DNA of 64,000 nt. It comes from Glandiceps talaboti (Eukaryota > Hemichordata > Enteropneusta > Spengelidae). Within the stretch, counting starts at the first letter, position 1, and every line of letters starts with the position of its first letter. Made by a program: the position numbers and the translations under genes. The notes below the pieces were generated by a model. That model made no database searches and had not been told where the DNA came from. It worked only from the letters and a program-made list of their open reading frames with translations. Of the stretch, positions 1 to 63,513 are shown piece after piece. The DNA lies in contig NC_135549.1 of assembly GCF_964340395.1 (NCBI RefSeq), forward strand, positions 13,339,842 to 13,403,841, given 5' to 3'.

Positions 1-659
1 ACATGGAAGTCGAATTGATAAGGAAATATCACATTTAGAGTGGTTGCTTCAACACAGACCTAAGACATCAGATAAAGTGATTGCAGTCAGTTGCTATACA
101 GCACAGGTTGGTGACATTGAAAGTGATTGTATCCTGCAATCTTTCTATTTCCATTATGTTGTGAGAAGCCTAACTTTCATTGTGTGGATTTTTGAAAGTA
201 TTCAATAATAATGGTGATAGACATTTACTGTCCTTTACAATCTATAATAGAATTGCTCATGATGATGATGTAAAAATGTTTTATGGATACATCATATTTT
301 ATATAGAAAATGACAGCAGATTCAGAAAAGTAGCTGTCAGAATGTGTAGTTTCACCAAAATACATGTTTTAATTGTAATGCAAATGAAATTCAACGCTAA
401 AGTCAGTACTTTTAACTAAATTTAATTTGAATGTATTTACTGATGTTTAGAAGTAGTTTCCAGCCTCCCCTTTGAAATGTGACATTTTTTTCACAATTTG
501 TTACTAAAGTATTTGACAGATTTCTTATCTGAGTTTCTCAGAGAATTACTTAATTCATGAGCTATAGAAAAACAAGATTACTGATACTTTGATAGACGGT
601 GAAGAAGAGGACGATAAATTACAAATAGAATACTCAGAACTTTAATTATGTTGTATTGA

Positions 660-935
660 AACATTTGTTGAATTGTTGTTGTATATTGCAAAGGTAACAA
701 CAGGTATATATAGGCAAATAATTAAACATTCAAAAAAAAAACATTTGCAAATATGCCTAGCAACAAGACCATGCCCATAGTAATAGCCAAATGATGGTGT
801 ATATTGTAAAGATGAAACATTAATAGGGTAGGCAAATGACTAAATTTTCAAAAAAGTAGGCAAATATGCCTAGGAACAAGACCATGCCCATAGCAACATC
901 CAAATGATGGAGTGTATAAAGGTAACAACAGGGGT
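660..935 (+). repeat. Two copies of a dispersed repeat (AATATGCCTAGCAACAAGAC family)
   Basis: Two related units at about 690-800 and 830-935 share CAAATATGCCTAG(C/G)AACAAG, then ACCATGCCCATAG, then CCAAATGATGG(A/T)GT and AAGGTAACAACAGG. The reverse complement of the same text occurs at about 41380-41470, inside an element with inverted ends, so these are fragments of a mobile repeat. Confidence 0.65.
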
Positions 936-1098
936 AGTTAGACAAGTAGATGAATATTTTTAAAAATGACAAAAATTCACCCAAGAAGCTAGAAATAGCT
1001 CCATTAAAGTGGTGGTGAATAGTGCATGGGTAACAAGTAAGATGGATGGATTGGTGTGTGGATGAAGAGAATTGTACTAAAACACCACTGCGGGCAAT

Positions 1099-1194
1099 TT
1101 TCGGTTTTATTTTCATTGTCTGATTCTGAATATATAATTAGCACCTTTTCAGTTTTATTTTCATTGTCTGATTCTGAATATATAATTAGCACCT
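1099..1194 (+). repeat. 48-bp tandem duplication and C-run
   Basis: Two nearly identical 48-bp units (TTTTATTTTCATTGTCTGAT then TCTGAATATATAATTAGCACC). A run of about 17 C follows near 1209-1225. Both lie in the intron just upstream of the first ROCO exon in the window. Confidence 0.85.
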
Positions 1195-1364
1195 TGCTAA
1201 CTGGTGACCCCCCCCCCCCCCCCCCAATAAGTTGTGTTTGTTCAAATAAGCCCTACAACCTGTAACATGTTAAGGGTCCACTGTATGTCTTTATGGAGGG
1301 GTCTCTTTCTCAATACAGTTTCTGCTGGCCAATAGAATAAGATTTATACAATGATATATTTCAG

Positions 1365-35772
<34,408 letters not shown>

Positions 35773-36066
35773 TGAGTGGGGAATATGACACACAGTTGAT
35801 GCACTACAAGGACCTAATACATGATATTGTGCCAGGCTTCAATTCGGATGTTTAATCAAACCACTTTGTAAATCCATTATTTTTATGAAATCAATATTTA
35901 TATACAATTGATGTATTATGATATTTCAATTGTAGATGACAGTTTTCAAAGAAAGTAATCATCAATATATAGTTTAGCACTTTTAAGACACACTTCTTTA
36001 TTTCTCCAGGGCATTATTGAATCGTATTGTAGGCATTTCATGTCAGTCCACACGTAATTGCTTCAA

Positions 36067-36072
36067 AATAAA
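36067..36072 (+). other. Candidate polyadenylation signal (AATAAA)
   Basis: First AATAAA hexamer after the TGA stop at 35772, giving a 3'UTR of about 300 bases. The region between is AT-rich and non-coding. Position alone supports it. Confidence 0.45.
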
Positions 36073-36445
36073 TCATTATTTTGACTGTACATCTTAGTAT
36101 TGAAACTGAATGTTGCTGTAACTTTGATGCCTGAGACACATACATGACAATGCCATCTTTGGTTATCGATGGCTGTTTTAAATTACCACCATCTGTAACA
36201 TTTTTAATCATGTTGTTACATTCTGGTAGATTGTTTTTTTTTTTCGTACAGCCATCACAAGTCATTGGTTGGTTCTTTCAAAAGATAAAAAGAAAATATT
36301 TGAAAAAATCAAGGAATCATGACTTAAAAGTCAATTGCCATGACATTTTGGTGAGATCAGTAAGAAGAAGAGTTTATCATAACTGGTTGTGTAGTTATTT
36401 CTCATGACTGGAAAACATTATACATGTTATAGGAAAGGAATATTA

Positions 36446-36868
36446 TTAGGTTGACCCTATTTTTTGTTTGGTTCTCATTACTTTTTTATGCCAATGGTTG
36501 ATCGATTTAAGTAAAAAAAAAAGCCATCTTCTTCATGTTTCTCTGCCTCTCTTTTTTTTCCGCTCCATCTCCTTTTTTTGGATTCCTGGTTAAATAGGCC
36601 CTTTCCCAGCTTCTCTAAAACCCCACCCACTACTTGAATAACTTCTGTCATGAAAGAAATGCTTTGTTTGTGAACAAGTGTTGTCGCTGCTGCCATGACT
36701 GTAAATGACGTCGACAATCCAGACACTTGCTTATTCTTGCCAGAGAGGGCACTGTTCCACAAAATATTAGTGGTGGGTCGAAAGTTTTTTTTAAAATTTT
36801 GGTGTTAGATCTGAAAATTTGGGTCGGTTGGGTAATGAGAAACAGAATAAAAAGTAGGGTCATCCTGA
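36446..36868. mobile_element. MITE-like element, family C
   Basis: Inverted ends: left AGGTTGACCCTATTTTTTGT, TTGGTTCTCATTAC; right GTAATGAGAAACAGAATAAA, AAGTAGGGTCATCCT. About 420 bases and non-coding. A minus-strand open frame across it is not supported by codon pattern. Confidence 0.65.
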
Positions 36869-37245
36869 TTTATCTACATGTTGTCTCATTATCATTGACT
36901 AGATTATATTTTATATGTATTAAAAATACAAAGTACAGATTCATATCCAATTCTAATGACACAACCAAAAGTTATATAACATAACTTCAAGTAAAGTTTC
37001 ACCTGTTCTGATTCACAGGCTTTGTCAAACTGTTTGTTTGATCCACTGTTATATAGGTGTCACTACTGGCACATACTTTTGGTCAGTGCCATCATAGGTG
37101 AGATTACATGTCTGATACTTGCCTGACAAACACATATAACATATTAACTGTTATTTACAGTATTTGCTCAACTGTTTAATAATGAACACAAAATAAAATA
37201 GACTTCTATGAAAGCTACAACGAGCGAGTGAGAGAGAGAGAGAGC

Positions 37246-37488
37246 AGCCATGGTGAGTGGTTGTCATGGCAACATCTACATGCTGTAGATTCCTTAAAAG
37301 TTGATGGCAAAAAACTGCATAGTGTAATACATTATTATACATCACTCAGTCTGGTAGATCTGCATGATTCTGTACTACCGGTACATCACCTTACACGTGA
37401 ATTACGTGATGAGTTTTTGAAAATCTCTGATTTAAAAGCGTTGTACAAAATACTTATAAAGTCATCTTTTGTTGGTTTACGTGAGTAA
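37246..37488 (+). CDS. Orphan exon-like open frame
   Basis: An open stretch of about 80 codons reading SSHGEWLSWQHLHAVDSL then KLHSVIHYYTSLSLVDL and LRDEFLKISDLKALYKI, which looks like a folded helical segment rather than random translation. It ends at a good donor (TTTAC|GTGAGT at about 37481) or, unspliced, at TAA 37488. The acceptor side is poor: the preceding bases are a GA run (purines) ending in CAG. No partner exon was found on either side. It may be a lone exon of an unknown gene, a relic, or chance. Confidence 0.25.
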   Translation, partial: SHGEWLSWQHLHAVDSLKVDGKKLHSVIHYYTSLSLVDLHDSVLPVHHLTRELRDEFLKISDLKALYKILIKSSFVGLRE

Positions 37489-37954
37489 TAGTGTACTCAC
37501 ATCGATGAGTTATTCATGACATTTTCAATGAGGTAATAAGAGTGAAATTATGTAGGTAGTAGGAGTTTGTAAATTAATTTACATCATTCACAACAAAAGA
37601 ACAAAATCATGGTTTTTTCAAATGATTTACTTCTAGTGAGTCACTGAATGACAGCTCCTGGAAGTGATAGTAAATGACAGCTCTGTCATTATGAGTTACT
37701 TGACAAGTGGTAATAAAACCCTTAGGTCGTGAGTATTTTCTGGCTGATTGAAGAAAAATATTGGAGAATAACATAATTATACCCGTGCCAGTAATGTCAA
37801 AGAAAAATTGGGGAAAGTAATGGCAATTTTGAACATTTTGACTAATATTTCGAACACAGCAGAACCACTGACATAGACATGTGTTGTTGTGACGATGTAG
37901 AATGACCAGGGTGTAAATTCCATATTTTTTTTTGTTCAATGTGGCTTGTGCATG

Positions 37955-37961
<7 letters not shown>

Positions 37962-38045
<84 letters not shown>
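37962..38045. repeat. (AC)n microsatellite
   Basis: Uninterrupted CA/TG repeat of about 84 bases. Confidence 0.95.
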
Positions 38046-38046
<1 letters not shown>

Positions 38047-39786
38047 TCCTCAACATTTGTCTTCATTCAGCAGAAAATACTCTTGACGTAAGAGTGTGTC
38101 ACTTCTACTCAATTGACATATTTCAACTCATAGTGACAAGGCACCCATATTTTCCTTGACTAAACGAAAAAAAAAAAACATTTAGGAATAATATCTCAAA
38201 AAGTGTTTGGTATTCTATCTTCTGAAAACTGACAAAATAAAAGTTGTGAGAATTTGTTTGAATATGTATATTAAAAGTGTTCTCATGATGAAATGTTAGG
38301 TGTAAAAATTTTGCTGACAAAAATTTTGAAAATATTTTATAGGTATATGTATATAAAGAACTATGTTGATGATGGCACAAAACACACAGCACAAATGTGG
38401 ACAAAATTATTGGTAGTATTTTATGATTTGTAAATCGTGTGAAGTCAAGAGTTGTAAATATTTAAGATTTTGAGAACTTGCAGAAGTACAAAGTTTGTAA
38501 TCTTGTGCCAGGTGGAAAATTCATTGACGTGAACATCGTTCGTGTTTCAAGAGGAAGGAGTGTAGGATTTTGACAGTATAGATTTCTTACATAGAAATAT
38601 TAAGTATTGATTACAAAGTTATACCATACATGCACACAGTGGATCTAAAATTTAGACTGGATTTTATGTATGTGACAAAGTTAGCACACACCGCATATGC
38701 ACGTAGAATCTAAAATTACAAACGTAACATAGTCACAGCATCTCTACATTCTGTCATGGTTAACCATAATAATTAAAGTACAATGCAATCAATGTCTCAT
38801 TAGAATGAAAACAGTGGGATGTATTGGAAAGCTGCTGTATAGAGAAATCAGGCAAATTTATGTTTGTGATGGTTTAACGTTTGTATTGACCTATTAGCAC
38901 ACTGTACATTTTTATACATGCAAGATGCATCTTTGAAGCCACCGATAATAAATAACCTTGTATAGGGAGTATCTGCGATAGTAATCTAATTTGAAACTTT
39001 CACCTAGAGTCTTCTAATTTACCATTACAACATGGTTTCTTGGGTGGAAGATATACTAGAAGGTTTCAGAATTAATTTGTTCTCGTTGTTAGAATACAAA
39101 ATACTGTATCACATGTACGTGTAACAGTACACACAGTGTATTTCATTATTTGAGACAATTATGTAGATTTGCCATGTCATTATGTAGATTTGCATGTGTA
39201 GTTAGTGATTGATACTGCTGCCTGTGATAAATCGTTGAATATAAAATAACAACAGGGTTGACCCTGTATAAAGGTGATAGAAGGCCAGTAATGTCATAGC
39301 TAGAGATTATTACCTTGTTTTCCCTCAAAAATATCCCTAAAAAATATCCTGGTAGAAATAATTACTTTTGTCTGATATTTTAGTAAAGAAATTTGATAAT
39401 TTATACACTGTTGCAATGTTATTGCACCTTAATGTTGTTTTTCAGTGCATTGGTAGATAGAGGGTAAATGTATGATATCCAAATGTTGTATTGGTTTGTA
39501 ATTTGCATGAATACAGTAGCATATCTTTTACAAATATAGAACTTGAATGGGTGGGTGAAATGGCTGTAGGGGTGGGGTGGGTTGGGGGGTGGGGTGTTTT
39601 GAAGAATAGTTCTGAACTATTTACAGTATTATAAATAATATAATATAACTTGTGACTTTTGAAGCAATCCTGTAGCAATCAGTTGTCATCCCGTCTACTG
39701 ACGTTTATAATGGACATATATTTATATTACACATGTAGTATCATACGTAATTATTTTATGTGACTTTGTAAAAAAATATCAGATGT

Positions 39787-40164
39787 TAAGACCTAATAAA
39801 AAAAATTGTGTGGTTCTGATTACGCTCAATTTTAGAATAGGTGGGGAAGGTTGATCTTTTAATTTATTTTATTTTATTTTTCTGTGTGGGTGTCTAGTTC
39901 AGGTTTTCCATCGTTTTCCAAATGGTCTCTGTTGTTTATTTCTTCCTATCAGATGTACAGCCATTACAGATTGGAAGAATAGTTTATTTTGTCATTTTAT
40001 GTTGATGTCAGTTTCTGCATCCGCTATTTCTCATGAGACTTCACAATTTTTGCGATTTTATTATTTTCTCTCTCGCATACGTAAAAAAAAGGTTAGGGTC
40101 GGCAGTGAAAAGCTAGGTGGGGTCGGGTAACCGGAACCAAACAATTATTTTTTTTTAGGCCTAA
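39787..40164 (-). mobile_element. MITE-like element, family A, copy 4 (inverted)
   Basis: Same element as at 1880, 3157 and 30766 in the opposite orientation. It begins AAGACCTAATAAAAAAAATT and GTGTGGTTCTGATTACGCTC, and ends GGTCGGGTAACCGGAACCAA followed by an A/T-run and TAGGCCTAAG. Both inverted ends are well kept. Confidence 0.8.
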
Positions 40165-41174
40165 GTTTCATCTCACGGAGCATTTTACAAGTCAAAGATC
40201 AATACATCCACGGATTAGAGTGGGTAAACTTAGGATTTTGAATGCATATTTATTTGTATTTAAATAAAAATTTAATAGGATTTGACATAAGCTGATGTAT
40301 GTCCAAAATATTGTAGAACAGGTACAAAGATACGATAGACAAGAGACGTGAAAAAAAGTGAACATGAGTGTTAGCGAAGCATACTGGTTTATAGAGTTTT
40401 ACTTATTGTAATACAGAACCGATTTTATGCTTGAGGGATTTATATGATTGTAAATATTTTGCTAAGGATTTTAATTTGTAATATGAGATGGACAAGAAAA
40501 ATGAACTATAGTTTAAATATTTACACATTTATGTATATATAAATAACGTAGTAGTGATAGATCTTATAATGTCTACAGACTTGTACATATTAACTATTTC
40601 ATACAAAATTCTCATCCTTTGACTAGTTTGGCAATAGCGCCATCTAGAGTTCAATAAAGGAAAACATGTTGGTACATGGTAGTCAAGTGATTATACAGGA
40701 GTATTATTCATTTCACTGAATGTATGGTATAGTGTCATTTTATCAAGAAAAGAGAGACAGAAATTTAAAATAGAATTTAATTGGAACGTTGTGACTTTTA
40801 TCAGATGTTTCGAAGAGATGACCAAAGACATGTACATGTACACTAAATTTACATTTGACCACTTATTTTGTCATCAATATTTCATATTATTAAAAATACT
40901 TTATAATTGGACATGTTTGTGTGCTTTATCATTTATATTTGTAGCGTCTTACTTCAAAGTATTTTTTGTTCTTTTCTCCTGTAAAAATAAAATGTTTATG
41001 ATTGAGACATGTCTGTTCGGAGTGGCAGTAACATCACTTTATGAGATACCCACGCTAAGAGACTGCCTTGTGAAAAGTTATCCTGCCAGTCAAGTCCTCT
41101 TTCTGCCTTGTCATTTCTAAGCAATCATAAAAAAATTAAATGGATAAAATACACAGACTATTCGAAATATTTCT

Positions 41175-41567
41175 AGTGTTGCAGCCAGCCTTTTGAAAGA
41201 TTAGGACATAGTGTCCCGAGACTTTTATTTTTCTGGGTCATCATAAATTTTTCTTGGGACATTATAAAAAAAAGTGCCAATCACATTGGCATTGTAGCAC
41301 AGCTGTATAGTTTTTAAAAAATATTTACCCACATGCTGATCCATGCTAGATATTTGCTGAATGATTATGCAGTTGCCTATCCAACCCTGTTGTTATCTAT
41401 GCAATATACGCGACCATTTGGCTGTTGCTATAGGCATGGTCATGTTGCTAAACATATTTGCATACAATTTTAGTGTGGGTCATCTATGACTCGTCACTTC
41501 CAAAATTGTGCGTCAGGTCCAAAAAATGTGTCAAATGACCCAAAAAAACCCTCTGGCTGCAACACTG
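41175..41567. mobile_element. MITE-like element, family D (14-bp perfect inverted ends)
   Basis: AGTGTTGCAGCCAG at the left and CTGGCTGCAACACT at the right are exact complements, 393 bases end to end. Next to them, GGTCATCATA / TGGGTCATC-type strings add weaker pairing. Its middle holds the reverse complement of the repeat seen at 660-935. Confidence 0.75.
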
Positions 41568-41696
41568 AATTTTCTACATCTCAGATAGACAATGCTTTCT
41601 GTACCCAATGTCTACAACAATGACATGTTAATACCGATGACCTCCATGACATACTAGAAATAGGAGACTTTTACGTAGAATTGTTATTTGACATAT

Positions 41697-41735
41697 AACA
41701 CTATCAAGGACAGACAGACAGACAGATGGACATAC
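41697..41735 (+). repeat. Short imperfect (CAGA)n tract
   Basis: GGACAGACAGACAGACAGAT then GGACATACAGACGGATATGG; a small decayed tetranucleotide repeat. Confidence 0.6.
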
Positions 41736-44700
41736 AGACGGATATGGGTCATTCCTATAGCCCCCTCCAGGCTAGGCCTGTTAGGGGTTAATAAAATACT
41801 CAACAAACACTGTCCAAGGAGTCAATATTTTTTTCATTTTATTTCGCAGCTTGAATGTTATAAACAAAATCTGTGATATTTGAAATCAAAATTTCTTATA
41901 TTAAATATGACAAGACAGACACAGAACACATCTCATCATCCAAGGAAAAGCACATCATCAAATGTTAGCTAGCTAGGTTTGCATTGCATATTGCACATCA
42001 AAAATAACACATAAAGCATACAGTGTAGCAAAATTGGAGAATTTTAACAATATTTCACAACATATACAGCATAAAATGGATACAACAAGATATTTTTATA
42101 TGAGGTTGTTTGTGGAAATCAGTGCAATTATAGTTAATTTAAGATAGACCTGCCCTTAAAATAAATTCAAACAAAATGACTGATGTTCTTCAAATTTCTA
42201 GAATGAAATTCGTTACAAAATACATGTATTAAAATAAATGTCTAACTTGATCACATATTATAGTATAGTCTATTTCTACAGCCATCTCTATTTGTGGTAT
42301 AACAAACTCAAACCCTCAGACTTAAAGAGTAACTGAGAACATTTTGAGAGCTGGTAACGATGTTACTATATTATACAGTGTCATGGTGTTGATGATTACA
42401 GACCACTTTGACGTCCACACTACAAAACTACCACACTGAAAGGACAAGGTCTGTATCAGAAAGACATGTTGTGTGGAGCATGTTTCATCCTAGCCTAGCC
42501 TGTCTATTGGCTAAATCTGTGACTCAATTACACTGGTCTGTGACAGTGGACACACTGTGTGGTGGGGTCACAGTTTCATGCAGTAGACAGGCTAGCTTCA
42601 TTTATATGGTAACTCCTAACAGTTGACTACCCTACTCATAAAGAACACTGCCACGACGACACACAATAGAATCAAGGTAGTCTTGTGTACATAGATCTTT
42701 GAGCACAGACCTTGGATATTAAACTATAAATTGATGCATACTGGTGAAAGTCATTTGGTATGTAATGATAAACATGGAATTACAGCACAGACATCACATT
42801 TGAAAGACTGATATGCACTCCATATAGTTTCTATCTGTCCTCTCAGAACATTTTTCAAAGAGCACATAATTCATGTTGCAAACTATCACACTGCTATACA
42901 CCTGCTGATATGCCAGAAAGTATGCAAAATAGACTTAACATGCAAATGTATCAAAATACATCCAAATTGAAATGAAAGGTGAAAATACATGTGAGGGTAC
43001 GATAAATGTTTTACTTGACATAAAGATTGATCCATGACAACACTACATACACACATTTGTACGTATCTACTCACTACCTTGACTGTAAGATACCGTCATG
43101 TCACTTCGTTCTCCTCGATGTGTGAGGGCGCCCCGTCATGACATACCTTTTACAGACTACTCACTACCTACATTGGTGCCACATGTATCGGGACAGCCAT
43201 GGCAAGAATTATCACTTGGATGAAATAGTTGCATAACTTATCAAGTTTGATTTGTTATAAAAGTAATACTGTCAGAAGAGAAAGACACAGACTGACTCTC
43301 TACCTAGGTACAGTGGCTGGCTGGTCGGTCAGTCAGTCAGTCACTCACACTACAAACAAATTACAATTTTATAGCCATTTTTAGCCAACCTCTTTGATTT
43401 ACCTAGCCATTGCCCGTGTCCAGGGGGAACTACAACACAAGGTACGACTTTTGAATTTCTACCATCCCAAGTTTACAGATGTTACTATGGGTTTTACTAA
43501 AAGTGGAATTTGTCTCATGTTAACCACTTTTACACTATCTCTGTACTATATAGGTTTTACCTGGGGGTGGGTGGTGTTGTGGTGCCAAATTTGGCTTTTT
43601 GTTTTTTGTATAAAAAGTTACTTTTTATAAGTTATAGCGAGTCACTGACTCCATTATGGCAAGTTGTGAACATGTAGATGTGACGTCTTTCTGTTTATCT
43701 ATAAAAGTCTACTTGCAATACACACACTAGTACTAGTATAGTAATGCCCTTCAAACATAATGACTACTATAGAAGTAAAGACAACATGCTGGTTTGATCA
43801 ATCTGAAAAAAAAATCTGACTTGTCTCTTTCAGAAAAGACCTAGGAGGAGAGCAAAAATGAAGTTACTTAAACTCCTTGTCATTTGATCTTAGATGGTTT
43901 GTTTTATATCTTTCAGTAGGAAGAGACACTTGAAGAAATCAAGGCCGCATTAATAAAATAAAATCATAGAGTTGAGACTTGAATTTTGCTTTTGAACTTG
44001 TAGTTGGCCTTTAGACGTCATTATTAAAACAAAGACTATAGTCTGAGGTGTTTTTCGGTACCTGTAGACATATTTTACCTAGCCGAAATAAAATGAGTTG
44101 AAAATCTTTGAAAACAGTGGAAAAATGTAGCAGTAGTTGAAGAGTCTGAAGTAATACCCCTACATTCACCTTTGCTAGAGAATCTTACTCTAAACATTAC
44201 CTAGAGAAGTTATACTGTTAGTCATTCAATCTTAGCCATTTAGTTTTTCTTATCGTATCACTTTTGGTACGATGTCAGATACACTGTACTCCTCAAAAGT
44301 TCATGACTATTTAGTATACAGCTTATGGTACTTGGAACACACCCAAGTACATAGTTTTAATGTTTCTACACGACTCTCTCAAAAGTCAAACTTATACTGC
44401 GGTGGGATTTGAAACTTTCTCATGTCTCAGAGTCACTTTATGCAAAACATATGTTGCATGAGAGATATGGTGATCAATATATCTGCATATAAATCAAAAA
44501 TTTGATTTTTTTAAATTCTTAATTTCTATTCCAATAATTGTTGGTTATTTAGAAATATTTCAATAAATATACCAGTATGATTCAAATGTGAAGTTAGCGC
44601 CCTCAATCAAGTATCAGCAGATTTGAAATTATCAACAAATTTTTTTATTTTCAACCATGTCTTTTTAAGCAGAAGGGAATCAGGACACCATTATTACTGC

Positions 44701-46991
44701 ACTTGAGTGTGATACAGGTGATCAATGGGGATGTATGGTACTTATATATTCATACACATTGCAAAAAAGTCAGTTTGTACTTAACTCTATAAAAATATAA
44801 ATATGCAAATGATGCTAAGGTTTCTAGAGCCATTTATTTAGGCTGGTCAAATTTTAAACTTATCATGCGATATCTTAAGTTTATGATTTATAGATAGCTT
44901 TCATCTTGATAATAATAATACTGTTGGATAATACAACAGTGTGGTGTCAATTTAGAGACAATGTCGACGCTGCAATGATCACACAACTGAGGCATTGTGT
45001 TGAGCACAATGACTTTCACGATGGCACACAAATGCAGCGCCCTCTGTGGTCAATATTGAACATGCATGTTCATTTGAACTGGGACACTTCCCTTTTGCAT
45101 TTCATCTGAAAACAATGATGTTCGGGAGTGTGTTTAGCACTGTCTATGGTTACACTCAAATTAACCACCCTCCCTTAGACTCTATTACCATCACCACTTT
45201 CATTTATGCATTCTGCATTGAGCCACTACCTGCAATGTTAATATGGAAAGGATAAAATTACATATAGACAGTCACAATTTTGACATTATCACATAAAAAC
45301 TGGTTATTTTGCACTGGAATTAAAGTATTAAAACATGAAATTACCATATTATTAGTATAACGAGTTGTAAAATATTGATAATTTTGCATAAATATTTCAA
45401 ACTTGATTAGTCTTTGAGAAGAGTTTCAAAGTATGATGTGAGTTGAGGAAAAATTATCATCAGAGAATATAATTTCAGTAGAGATTAGAATTAGATGGGA
45501 AAATTGCTAAACAGTGAGGAGATTATTGATTGTGTAAAGAACACATTGTGAGGTTCCAAACTAGACATTACTTTTGTCTTGTATGAATTGCATCCACTGA
45601 CAAACATGGTGGCTGTAGCATACTAGTCCGGCAATCGAGGTCTCTCGGTTTACTAAGATAGACATAAACTAAAACTGTTGTTGTTCGATGTGGTAGTGCT
45701 AACAAGTGGATGATTGCTGTGTCTTTGCTGTGATGTAATCACCCAGTAATCAAGATAATATAAACACTGGAAGTCCTCAAAAACTGTACACTACAAGATC
45801 ATGGAAGTCATCAGAAATGCTACCCTACTGTGAGTGAGTAAAATTAGCCCCTTCAATAGCTTATATCAACATGTTGCAACACAGTTTTAGTTTGTTTCTA
45901 TCTTAATTGTAAGACCTCAATTGCCAGAGTTGTGCATACAGTCTTCTGCATAGGACTTTGCAGCAACCAGGCTGTAGGGACAGTAACTATTTCAGCGCTT
46001 ACAAGTTGGGGCTATGTGGTAACACATACTTTCTGATGACTAAAAATTTTCCTTCTTCAAAAATCCCATTATACATACAAGTGGTGTAAAGATTGCTTTG
46101 TTTTTGATGTCAAAAGGATACACCAAAACAATACTGACCCACACCCTTGTCCCTCTCTAGTCAGATCAAAATCACATTGCTGTAGTTCTTGTGTTTATAT
46201 GAGAATACTGAGTTCTCAGTAATGTCCCTGAACATGTATTAAGTAAATCCACTTTGTAGAGTTGGAATTGAGGAAAAATGAAGTGTAGTATGATGGTGGT
46301 TTTTATGATCTTATTTCAATTTTAACAACTTGTATGTGCTAGTTACTGCTCATGGTGTTTGTGTCACTATCAAAAGTTTATTTTTCTATTAAAATCTGCT
46401 GTATGGCACATTTTCAAATTTATAAACAAAACAAAAAATAGTGTCAAGAATATCCAACAATTTGCAAATAGAAAACAAAACATTATCAAGAATATCAACA
46501 TTCAATGTCCCTTGATTATAATTACAATCGTGATATGCGAAAGGAAATTTCATTTGCACTTTTGAATGAATGATGTAATAAGACCTGTAGGAAATCAACT
46601 ATCGGTATAGCTGAAATCTATGTTCAGATATTGTCTATGGTACAGGGTTGTCCAAACTCATGTTGTCTGGCACAGACAACCTGCTTCTTGGAAGATGTCG
46701 AAGTACAAATGAAATTCCCTTGCATTTAAAAACCAAGTGAAAATACAATTATGGAAAGGCAGAGGGGAAAAAATAATGTCACAAATTAGGTTTGTTTAGT
46801 CATGCATTGTGCTAATAAAACAAAACTTTTGCAAAAAAATGAAGAGAATATCACACTGCTAGTAGCACTAATTTGAAATTAAAAGTATTCAGTGGAAAAT
46901 AAAACTTAGAAAATTCACTGCCAGATACATCGATTCAAATTACAGCATGTGAAAAAAGAAAAAATAGCAACAAACATAAACAAACTGCCAT

Positions 46992-46997
46992 TTTAAT
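46992..46997 (-). other. EEA1: Possible EEA1 polyadenylation signal (ATTAAA)
   Basis: Reads ATTAAA on the minus strand, about 820 bases past the EEA1 stop. I saw no AATAAA on this strand closer to the stop. Hexamers of this type are common in AT-rich DNA, so this is only a candidate. Confidence 0.2.
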
Positions 46998-47818
46998 AAT
47001 TATATTATATTTCATAGAAGAGAGCAGCTCCTATGAATCATAAATACTACATGATTCTGCATCATAACATAACATGCCACAGATAACAATTACATTTTAA
47101 AAGTGATAATTCTAAGCAAAACGAAAAATACTACTTCATCTACAGAAATATTGAAAATATACAGAGGTTGAAATTGAAGTATTTTTAGTATATATGTTAG
47201 TAGAATGTGTGTTTATGGTTATATTGATATCAAGAACTGAGACAAGATAGGATAAATAAAGGGTACAGTGGCTGAGTAGGAAAACATTGAATGACAGTGT
47301 GCTTGTATTTTTACAATACACAGGTCATTTTCATAATTAAATTTTCATAATTTTTGAATTTCACGCTATTGAATCTTCACAATATATTCATTGATCAATG
47401 TTACTTTTTGAATGAAAGTTATTACGTCTCACATCATGTCTAATTCTCAGAATCATGTTTTCCTCTTTCGATACTCATGAAAACTTTTTTTTTTGTATTT
47501 TATAATATAAGTTTGTAAACATTATAAATATTTGAGCGATTCGATGATATTGAAATATTAGTAAAAATTATCAATAAGCACATTCAGTTAAAAAAAAATC
47601 AAAACAAACATTCCAAATAAATAAATAATCATAACATGCCACTGTGCCTAAAATATTTACACAAGAGTATTTTAAGCTATTTTTACACACTGTATTTAGA
47701 AGTGGTGTTAGTAGCTAAGGGCAAGGTATGCATGCAATGGAATAGGGTGGTTGCCATGGTATTGGTGTTAGTACAAGTACTGTGCATTGTCTTGTAGTTA
47801 ACTGTACACAATTGCTCC

Positions 47819-63513
<15,695 letters not shown>

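Larger units (their letters stand above)
1..1364. other. Left-edge region without a recognised exon
   Basis: AT-rich, taken as intron of the ROCO gene. It holds the dispersed repeat at 660-935 and the 48-bp duplication at 1099. Open frames on both strands are short and have no convincing splice sites. Confidence 0.5.
36073..47818. other. Gene-poor interval between ROCO and EEA1
   Basis: No gene that I can support over about 11.7 kb, apart from the weak exon candidate at 37246. Contents: family C MITE at 36446, CA microsatellite at 37962, family A MITE at 39787, family D element at 41175. The right part (up to 47818) probably includes the EEA1 3'UTR on the minus strand. Open frames such as 40791-41120 and 42408-42626 lack splice sites and domain-like composition. 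Confidence 0.5.

Noticed and set aside
40791-41120. Plus-strand open frame of 109 codons
   Set aside because: AT-driven Phe/Leu-rich text with no splice sites or recognisable motif, isolated in a gene-poor interval.
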